This document shows positions 18,332 through 25,083 of a DNA stretch of 25,083 bases, piece after piece. The stretch spans positions 1 through 25,083 of the forward strand of contig SDVU01000043.1 of assembly GCA_016256075.1 (NCBI GenBank). The letters run 5' to 3'. Position 1 is the stretch's first letter, and every line of letters begins with the position of its first letter. Made by a program: the position numbers and the translations under genes. The notes beneath the pieces were generated by a model, which saw only the letters and a list, made by a program, of their open reading frames with translations, made no database searches and had not been told where the DNA came from. This stretch comes from Dictyocoela muelleri. Its lineage: Eukaryota; Microsporidia.

Positions 18332-18973
18332 GGTTGTGCGAAAATTCGCCCTAGGCGAATTTTCGCCCAAAATTTAAGATAATTAAAATGTAATAAAATT
18401 GACCCCCTAAAAATTATTTTTTTTATTATTAAAATTTTTATTGTATGTATAAATAATCCAATTTAAAAATAAATATCTTGAAATTCATTGTATTTTTCAC
18501 AAACATCTTTAAATTTTTAAATTATTATTTTTAATATTATTACGACTTTGTAATTCAATAAATTTTTTTTTAAACTTATAAATTGATATGAATTTTTGAA
18601 ATTTTTAATTAAATATTTTTTAATAAATTTTTTATCCAAATTACATGTTACATATGTACCCATACTGTCAATTTATAATTAGTTATTCGGCATTTTATTT
18701 ATTCAATGTATTTTTCTACCGAATGATTTGTTTAAGAAAAATAATAAATTTGTTAAAGTAATTAGTAAATAAATTTTCTAGACAAGACTTTTTGACTAAT
18801 ATACATCTAATTAAATTACAACTAGAGAATTATGACCTTGATTTATAATTATATTTTCAATCACAATTTTTTTGACACAATGATTTTATTGATGATTGAA
18901 AACCATAAGGGTATGGAAATTGAAAAAAAAAATCCAGGGCGAAAATTCGTCTGGAGCGAATTTTCTCATTGGG
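18332..18973. mobile_element. MITE with palindromic ends, 642 bp, inserted in the Merlin element
   Basis: The terminal inverted repeats are about 38 bp and themselves nearly palindromic: GCGAAAATTCGCCCTAGGCG onward on the left, GGGCGAAAATTCGTCTGGAG onward on the right. The interior is AT-rich and non-coding; the frames at 18832-19029 and 19144-18857 span its edge and are chance. The long target duplication and palindromic ends match MULE 2, so it is probably a non-autonomous relative. I see no internal similarity to prove it. Confidence 0.85.
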
Positions 18974-19053
18974 CATTTGATGTTTTTTTTGGAAACATGT
19001 TAATAAACTTTCTCTGTCCCACAACATAAGGTGTATTTTTAATATTGTTTTAT
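18974..19053. repeat. Right copy of the 79-bp direct repeat flanking the MITE
   Basis: It begins immediately after the MITE tip and runs into the Merlin tip (AGGGGGTGAGG). See the left copy at 18253-18331. Confidence 0.93.
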
Positions 19054-19082
19054 AGGGGGTGAGGATAATAGCAACCTTTACC

Positions 19083-19235
19083 TTTAATTTTTCAATTGTA
19101 TTTTCCAATTTTATTTTTAATAAAAAGGGAGTGAATAATGGCACGACAATTGCACTTTTTGGTTGTTATTAATTATTTGATACAAAATTTTTAATTAATT
19201 TAAAGGGGTTTTATGCACCCAGGCTATTACAGGGT
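19083..19235. repeat. Shared outer edge of the fold-back elements
   Basis: This segment is homologous, inverted, to 14050-13942. Its right half (TTGTTATTAATTATTTGATA ... AATTTAAAGGGG ... GCACCCAGGCTATTACAGGG) also matches the outer arm of fold-back element 3 near 11545-11635. It serves both as the right edge of element A and as the left border of the next array, so the two elements are fused or share a border. Confidence 0.7.
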
Positions 19236-19980
19236 TTTTCAGTTAGTGAGAGCACTCTTTGCAGTTAGTGAAAGCGATCTTTTCAATAACTGAGAGCGAT
19301 CTTTTCAATTAGTGAGAACGATCTTTTCAAATAATAAGAGCGATCTTTTCAATTAGAGAAAGCGATCTTTTCAAATAATAAGAGCGATCTTTTCAATTAG
19401 TGAGAGCGATCTTTTCAAATAATAAGAGCGATCTTTTCAATTAGTGAGAGCGATCTTTTTGAATTAGTGAGAGCGATCTTTTCAATTAGTGAGAGCGATC
19501 TTTTCAATTAGTGAGTGCGATCTTTTCAATGAGTGAGTGCGATCTTTTCAGTTAGTGAGTGCGATATTTTCAATTAGTGAGTGCGATCTTTTGAATTAGT
19601 AAGTGCGATCTTTTAAATTAGTGAGAGCTATCTTTTAAATTAGTGAAGGCGATCTTTTAAATTAGTAAGAGCGATCTTTTCAATTAGTGAGTTCGATCTT
19701 TTCAATTAGTGAGTGCGATCTTTTCAATTAATACTTGCGATCTTTTCAGATAGTGAGAGCGATTTTTTAAATTAGTGAGAGTGATCTTTTCAATTAGTGA
19801 GTGCGATCTTTTAAATTAGTGAGAGCTATCTTTTAAATTAGTGAGAGCGATCTTTTCTATTAGTGAGTTCGATCTTTTCAATTAGTGAGTGCGATCTTTT
19901 CAATTAATACTTGCAATCTTTTCAGATAGTGAGAGCGATCTTTTAAATTAGTGAGAGTGATCTTTTTTATATGTGAGAGT
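19236..19980 (+). repeat. 22-bp tandem array B, left arm, about 34 units
   Basis: The unit is GCGATCTTTTCAATTAGTGAGA with frequent single-base variants (GAGAGC or GAGTGC). Higher-order blocks are visible: the run with the variants TTCGATC, TTAATACTTGCGATC and TTCAGATAGTGAGAGC near 19690-19760 is repeated near 19865-19940, a period of about 176 bp (eight units). It is preceded by ATTACAGGGTTTTTCA. No coding capacity. Confidence 0.95.
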
Positions 19981-20258
19981 GAAGGCAACCCGAAATAAAC
20001 GACAAAGTCTTTTTTTTGTCGTTTTTCCCGAAAAACGACAAACTATTTTATTATTGTAAAATTAAGAATCACAAAAACTTGCCTCGAGCGCATCGCTGTC
20101 TCAGCGCGAGAACTCACCACGTTTTTTTTGAAAAAATATAGCAATATCTTAATTTGACAAGAATATTCGATTCTAACCTTGTCTAGACACTATATCTAAT
20201 AAAAATTTACATAAATTACTAAATTTAGAGAAGTAAAAGTATAAAAAAATATTTATAT

Positions 20259-20579
20259 TGACGTGCCCGGATTGGACCGTTCCGTAAATTAAAAGTTGAT
20301 TATAAATAGACATGACTTGAATCCCTTTATTGAATCTCTTCGGGAAACCGAAGGCATTATCTTTCTTGGATGGTAGCATGTCTCTCAAAATCGCCACTCC
20401 TTTTATAGTTCTAAACTTCTCTCCAAGATCGTTCCAGAACCGTCTAAAACCGCCAAGATATCGGATAATAACTTTCATCAAATCATAACTTTCATCAAAC
20501 CATTACTTTTATCAAATCAATAAAGAATGGAACAATCTAGAACCTGTTGACGTGTGATCACATGTCGTTGGTTACGACA
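20259..20579 (-). repeat. LTR (3' LTR of the gypsy fossil)
   Basis: 321 bp, begins TG and ends CA on the plus strand. It contains GACGTGCCCGGATTGG at one end and GTCGTTGGTTACGA at the other, and two short direct repeats of CATCAAATCATAACTTT type near 20475-20515. Confidence 0.93.
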
Positions 20580-20659
20580 TCCTCTCCTTCTCCGAAGTAA
20601 AGCCTAATGTTTTTGATATTTTAATAAGTACTTCTTTTAATTCCATCGATTAAAAATGT

Positions 20660-21690
20660 GTCTTCATTTATGATTTTTTCAATTTTAAAGAGACCATGCC
20701 ATTTATCTTAAATTTTTTCGGGGTGGTTTTCTTTTTTAAACACAAGATCTTCTATTTTGTAGCGATGTTTTATTCGTTTTTTATTTATTATTAAATTTTC
20801 ATTTAAAGAATTTGCTATTTCTTTTTCTTTAGCTTTAGATATTTGATTTTGAAGATTTCTTTTAAAAATGTCAAGCGGTGAGTATTTAAAAATCATCTCA
20901 AATGGTGAAACACCTAATCTTGAGTTACATGTATAGTTGATTCCTTTGAATATGTTATTTATAAGTTCTTTCAAGGCACATCCTTTTGAGATTCGACAAA
21001 TTAATCCTATTGTAGAATTTAAACGCTCTGATATCCCGTTACATGTAGGGTTGTATGCAGAAGTTTGGATATGCTTAATTTTATTAGTATTAAGAAAAAT
21101 TTTTCAATTCGGAGCTAATGTATTGTCTTCCTTCGTCTGTTAGGAGTTTATTTGGTGTACCATATTTTTCACACTAGTTGCATAATTTTCTGACTATTGA
21201 TTTAGCAGTTATATCAGTGATAACGTAAGCTTCTGTAAAACGGCTAAAGATATCTGTAAAGGTTACGATGTAGAAATATTCATAATTAATATTAGTTGTA
21301 AAATGTCTCGATTTGATGGGTCCAAAAATATCACTTGATATGAATTCAAATGGATTCTTGCTTAAAAGAAAACCTTTCGAATAATCGTAGATTTTATTAG
21401 AGTTCTTAGTTTTTGAACAGATTTGGCACTTTTAAACTACTTGATTAACGGTTGCTTTAAATGATTTCGATGTGAAAAAGTTTTTTAAGGATAAGTACGT
21501 TCTTTTGTTTCCTGGGTGTAGAAGCGATTCATGTATGTTCTTAATAAATTCGGATTTATAATTTTCAGGAATAAATAGTCTTGTGTTTAAGTCTGTGATA
21601 AAACCGTTTTCATTTACGAAAAGTTTTTTATTGTCAAATTTATCAGTCAGGTTTTCGTCTTCTTCCGGTTTTTTATCTTTTCCCAATTTA
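20660..21690 (-). pseudogene. Integrase region of the gypsy fossil
   Basis: The N-terminal zinc-binding part (FIKNIHESLLHPGNKRTYL) lies near 21560. Core-domain sequence follows through about 21420-21000, and the C-terminal part near 20975-20708 (NYTCNSRLGVSPFEMIFKYS, then a basic stretch). It is part of a broken fossil and is not read as one frame. Confidence 0.8.
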
Positions 21691-22369
21691 TTTCAATCAA
21701 ATTGTCATTGTTAATAAAATTTATTCGAGATAATGAATCGGCTACTATGTTATTTACTCCGTTTATGTGTTTGACTTCATAATCAAATTCTTGCAATAAT
21801 AATTTCCATCGTTTTATTCTTGAAGATAAAAGTTTATCTGGAATTAAGTTTTTATTATCAGTGTAAATTATAACTTTACTTGAAAAAATAAGGGGTTTAA
21901 AATGTATTAGGCATTTAAGGACGTCTAGAGTCTCTTTTTCTGTTGTTGTATAGTTTTGCTCTGATTCCGATATTTATAGCTATAGAATCCTATACGTGAT
22001 TGTCTTGCGATAAGAATCCGCCGATGGCATTCTTTGATGCATCCGTTTTCAGAGTAAATCTTTTATGGGATTAGGATATTTTAGAATTATTTTTCTTTCG
22101 ATCTCTTGCATTATTTCAGGGCGTTTATTTGCGTCAGAGTTTTTCCAAGAGAAAGGAACATTTTTCTTTAACTTTTCGGTAAGAAATAGAATTTTACTGC
22201 TTGAATTTTTTACGAAGCCTCTGTAACAGTTAATTATTCCCACTATTCTTTGTATATGGCGTTTACTTTTAGGTTTTAAGCTTTTTAGTGGTTGCATTCT
22301 ATCGATATTAGGACTTATTCCGTCTGGGGAAATAATATGACCCAGGAAACATACTTCTTCTTTAAAAAA
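21691..22369 (-). pseudogene. RNase H region of the gypsy fossil
   Basis: It lies between reverse transcriptase and integrase. The connection segment (KSKRHIQRIVGIINCYRGF, then FLTEKLKKNVPFSW) is clear near 22260-22130, and RNase H-like sequence follows to about 21700. The region is broken. Confidence 0.7.
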
Positions 22370-22990
22370 TTACGATTTATCAAAATTAATAGTGAGTTTA
22401 TTATTGTATAGTGTTTGAAAGACTTCTTTTCGGTGATCATAGTGTTCCTCAATATTCTCAGAGTGTATTAAGATGTCATCTAGGTATATTTTGACAAACT
22501 TCAATTCTCTAAATAAATTATCCATTACCCTTTGGAAGGTGGTGGGCGCGTTAGATATACCGAAAGGCATACGTAAGAATTCCCATTTGTTATTGTTAAT
22601 AGAAAAAGCTGTATACTTGATTGAATTTTCAGCGACGGGTATTTGATAATAGCCCAGATTAAGGTCGATTTTTGAAAATATTTTCGAGTGGTTCAGTTGA
22701 GAGAGGAGATCCTGGATCGTTGGAAAGATATATTTATCTGGTATTGTAATTTTATTCAGTTTTCTGTAATCGATAACTAGGCGAATTTTTCCATTTCTCT
22801 TTATTATTGGAAAAGCAGGAGATGAATAAGGAGATTTGCTTGCCCGAATTATGTTAAGTGATACTAAGTTATTTATTTCATTCATTACCTGTTCTAATAA
22901 TGGAGGTGAAATTCAATATTGTGGAGGATCAATGATTTTGTTTTCTTTTAAGGTGATCACGTGTTTTATCTCTTTAAATTCACCTATATA
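22370..22990 (-). pseudogene. Reverse transcriptase region of the gypsy fossil
   Basis: Classic Ty3-type blocks are seen: IRLVIDYRKLNKITIPDKY, FSKIDLNLGYYQIPV, EFLRMPFGISNAPTTFQRVM and the active-site block IYLDDILIHS. This is the best preserved part of the element and fixes the family. Confidence 0.93.
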
Positions 22991-23044
22991 CTTGCTCTTC
23001 AACATATACTCTTTGATCATTTCGTCTGCCTTTGCAGTTATTTC

Positions 23045-23677
23045 CTAGTAAATATTGGCATTTATATGAGTCTTACTTATTAGCTGAGTATCATATTCAT
23101 TAGTGTTTCGGTCAATTTTAATTTCGTAATGTTTTTTATCAAGAGACAAAGTCCCTTCCGATAAGTTTATACAAGCGTCATTTTCTAATAAGAAATTCAT
23201 GCCGAGAATGCCGTTTAGCGACATATTCTTCAAGATCTTCATCTTAGTTTTATAAGTTGTTTTTTCATAACCTTGAATGTTAAATTTCAATGTTGCTTCC
23301 TTTGATGTTTCGAACTTTGTTCCATCGACAAGTTTGGCTATGCATTTTGATGTATTTTCGACTTCGATTTCATTTTCAAGTATAATTTTTTCGTCGATAT
23401 AAGAAAGTACTGATCCAGGGTCAAAAAGGAAATTATAGTTTTTGCCATTTATTTTGGTTTCAAGTTCAATTAACTGCGTATTAGCCTTTGGTTCTTGTAT
23501 GAACGAATTAATTTTTTCATTTTCGCCAGTATCGCCTTTTACTTTTCTTGTGGTGTAGGATTTTTTCAGAGCTCGGCAGTTACTTCGATCGTGTGAATTT
23601 GTTTGATGAAAATTACAAAACTGTTTTTTGTATTTGTTTTTTGTATCAAAACTTATTTTATCTTTCTTCTGTTTCAT
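23045..23677 (-). pseudogene. Gag zinc knuckle and aspartic protease region of the gypsy fossil
   Basis: A CX2HX4HX4C knuckle (FCNFHQTNSHDRSNCRALKK) near 23625 is followed by a retropepsin-like domain with LFDPGSVLSYIDEKII near 23430 and LNGILGMNFL near 23210. Order and spacing fit Ty3 elements. Confidence 0.82.
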
Positions 23678-24170
23678 GTTTTTTTAGTGTGTCTCTGATC
23701 TGTTCAATGATTGCTATCTCTGTTTCATCGATCAGTTTAAACATATTGTTAATGTCATGGAGGTTTAAGCGAGTCATCTCTAATTGTGTTCTTTTTGATA
23801 ATCCGTAATAGAATGATTCATTTATTTTACTATTTACCATTTCATCACACCAGTCCAGACATATACTTAGTTTTTTTGCGGTCCTAACTATTTCTTCTCT
23901 GTATTCGCTTAATCTTAAGTAATCATTTTGTTTTATTTTTGAAAGTTGACTCATGTATTTTACGTGGTCTTTAGCTGGATATTTAAATTTGAGAATCACT
24001 TTGATCATGTCATCGACGCTAGTTAAATGTCCAATTAAGCCAAAGTATTCATTTGATATCAATGATTTTAAAACTTTTCCTGCGATATCGACGGTCCATC
24101 CCGCGATCTTAACGGTTTGTAAAAATTCATCGCTCCATTAAAATAAATCTTGCTTTTCGATATTTTATAA
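23658..24170 (-). pseudogene. Gag (capsid) region of the gypsy fossil
   Basis: It reads KYPAKDHVKYMSQLSKIKQN and LSEYREEIVRTAKKL, a retrotransposon-gag helical domain, ending next to the knuckle region. Confidence 0.75.
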
Positions 24171-24289
24171 CATTGAAAAACTTCTCTTGAGTGTTATATT
24201 TGTTTGTTCTTGTGTTATATTGAATTCAATTCTCTGCGGTGTAATTTCATCATCGTTTCCGGGTTTTTTAAAACTACTTGAGCTCAGGT

Positions 24290-24610
24290 TGACGTGCCCG
24301 GATTGGACCGTTCCGTAAATTAAAAGTTTATTATAAATAGACATGGCTTGAATCCCTTTATTGAAATTCTTCGGGAAACCGAAGGCATCATCTCTCTAGG
24401 ATGGTAGCATGTCTCTCAAAATCATCACTCCTTTTATAGTTTTAAACTTCCCTCCAAGATCGTTTCAGAACCGTCTAAAACCGCCAAGATATCAGATCAT
24501 AACTTTCTTCAAATCATAACTTTCTTCAAAGCATTAATTTTATCAAACTAATAAAGAATGAAACAATCTAGACCCTGTTGACGTGTGATCACATGTCGTT
24601 GGTTACGAAA
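24290..24610 (-). repeat. LTR (5' LTR of the gypsy fossil)
   Basis: 321 bp, about 93% identical to the LTR at 20259. In element orientation this is the upstream LTR. Confidence 0.93.
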
Positions 24611-24989
24611 ATATTATTCTATATACATATTTATAATATCTGTTTTCCATAAAAGACGTTCTTAAAGTTTAAATAAAAAAAGATTATAAAATATGTATAT
24701 AAAACGTTTAAATAAATTTTTATTATACTTTTACATTTCCAAATTTAAAATTTTGGGAAATTTTTTATATATAGTGTCTAGACAATGTTAGAATTGAATA
24801 TTCTTGTTAAAACTAAGATATTGATATATTTTTTCAAAAAGATTCGCGGTGAGTTTCGCGCTGAGACGGCTATGCGCTCGAGGCAGGCTCGTGCTTTCTT
24901 ATTTTTCAATAATTAAAAAGTTTGTCGTTTTTTCGAGAAAAACAACAAAAAACTCGAAAAAAAACTTTGTCGTTTTTTCGAATTGTCAT

Positions 24990-25083
24990 CGCACTCACTA
25001 ATTGAAAAGATCACTCTCACTAATTGAAAAGATCACTCTCACTAATTGAAAAGATCGCTCTCACTAATTGAAAAGATCGCTCT
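24990..25083 (-). repeat. 22-bp tandem array B, right arm, continues past the window
   Basis: At least four reversed units (CACTAATTGAAAAGATCGCTCT) mirror the array at 19236-19980. The right end of this fold-back element is outside the window. Confidence 0.95.

Larger units (their letters stand above)
17369..19082 (-). mobile_element. Merlin DNA transposon, 1.71 kb, carrying a nested MITE
   Basis: The tips are inverted: GGGAAAAATTGCCATTAGCC on the left, and GGTAAAGGTTGCTATTATCC as the reverse complement of the right. Both continue into a near-identical CCCTATAAAACAATATTAAA. A perfect 8-bp duplication, TTTAATTT (17361-17368 and 19083-19090), flanks it, as expected of Merlin (8-9 bp). It inserted into the AT-rich outer zone of fold-back element A, whose sequence resumes at 19083. 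Without the MITE and its duplicated flank the element is about 1.0 kb, a usual Merlin size. Confidence 0.88.
13942..19205. mobile_element. Fold-back element A with tandem-array arms, split by two transposons
   Basis: Left to right: outer edge and AAATTTAAATAAAT-rich zone (13942-14130); forward 22-bp array (14133-14326); hairpin 1 (14311-14480); two reversed units; palindromic core (14506-15124); one forward unit; hairpin 2 (15131-15299); reversed 22-bp array (15283-15429 and 17085-17163); mirrored AT-rich zone (17164-17368); outer edge (19083-19205). Each left part has its inverted partner on the right, so the whole is a palindrome centred near 14815. MULE 2 and a Merlin element interrupt the right arm. 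Without them and their target duplications the element is about 1.8 kb. It has no coding capacity of its own. The layout recalls Drosophila FB elements, whose long inverted repeats are made of short tandem repeats. Confidence 0.75.
20259..24610 (-). mobile_element. Ty3/gypsy LTR retrotransposon fossil, 4.35 kb
   Basis: Two 321-bp LTRs (20259-20579 and 24290-24610) in the same orientation bound the element, with a 4-bp target duplication ATAT outside. On the minus strand, parts follow the Ty3 order gag, protease, reverse transcriptase, RNase H, integrase. A purine-rich tract lies just inside the left (3') LTR. The primer-binding site next to the right LTR was not matched to a tRNA. The LTRs differ at about 23 of 321 positions by my count (about 93% identical), so it is moderately old. 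The coding region is broken, with roughly half a dozen or more interruptions. It inserted into the centre of core F copy 2. Confidence 0.93.
19983..24989. repeat. Palindromic core F, copy 2, split by a retrotransposon
   Basis: The left arm (19983-20258) and right arm (24611-24989) are inverted copies. Each starts near GACAA/GGCAACC with AACGACAAAGT, then a second ACGAC block, a GC-rich segment (CTTGCCTCGAGCGCATCGCT, or CCTGCCTCGAGCGCATAGCC in reverse on the right), CAATATCTTA, AAGAATATTC and TTGTCTAGACACTATAT. The inner sequence GTATAAAAAAATATTTATAT joins across the insertion to TATTCTATATACATATTTAT, matching the unbroken centre of copy 1 near 14740-14770. Flanking 22-bp arrays point inward from both sides. 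Confidence 0.88.

Noticed and set aside
18832-19144. Two frames across the MITE edge
   Set aside because: They cross the junction between MITE and duplicated Merlin sequence and have no similarity to any family I know.

Overview
The window is very AT-rich eukaryotic DNA with one host gene in 25 kb, an intronless NAT10/Kre33-type RNA cytidine acetyltransferase at 2448-5078 (+). A C-run lies directly before its start codon, and ACCC lies 2-6 bases before the inferred start of four transposase genes. A C- or G-rich triplet just upstream of the ATG is a known microsporidian start signal. Together with the divergent, Asn/Tyr/Asp-expanded Kre33 and the load of Merlin, MULE, Tc1 and Ty3 elements, this suggests a microsporidian with an expanded, repeat-rich genome. 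That is inference; another AT-rich protist is not excluded.

Layout. 1-870 holds a decayed Merlin transposase. 1676-2066 is a decayed copy of a dispersed repeat (called R here). 2448-5078 is the host gene. 5741-5876 is a small 22-bp tandem array beside a Tc1 transposon (5879-7340). 7650-8640 is a Ty3/gypsy fossil next to a FLYWCH-MULE transposon (about 8645-10320). 10466-13465 is a second R copy, which starts in a tRNA-like head, split by a fold-back element (10724-11732) and a second MULE (11755-13212). 13672-13949 is a palindromic MITE. About 13942-19205 is a 1.8-kb fold-back element opened up by a third MULE (15430-17084) and a Merlin transposon (17369-19082), which itself carries a 642-bp MITE (18332-18973). 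From 19236 to the window end there is another fold-back element, made of inverted 22-bp arrays around a palindromic core, split by a 4.35-kb Ty3/gypsy element (20259-24610).

Two patterns look new. First, three unrelated insertion sites (two MULEs and a MITE with the same kind of end) are each flanked by direct repeats of about 79 bp that abut the terminal inverted repeats. This looks like a transposition mechanism making an unusually long target duplication. Second, a family of fold-back elements has arms built from 22-bp tandem repeats. The unit sequence differs between loci, but the period, a GCGAT core, a boundary motif and (at two loci) a palindromic core are shared.

All comparisons were made by eye. 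Element edges are good to a few bases where repeats define them, and to tens of bases otherwise.
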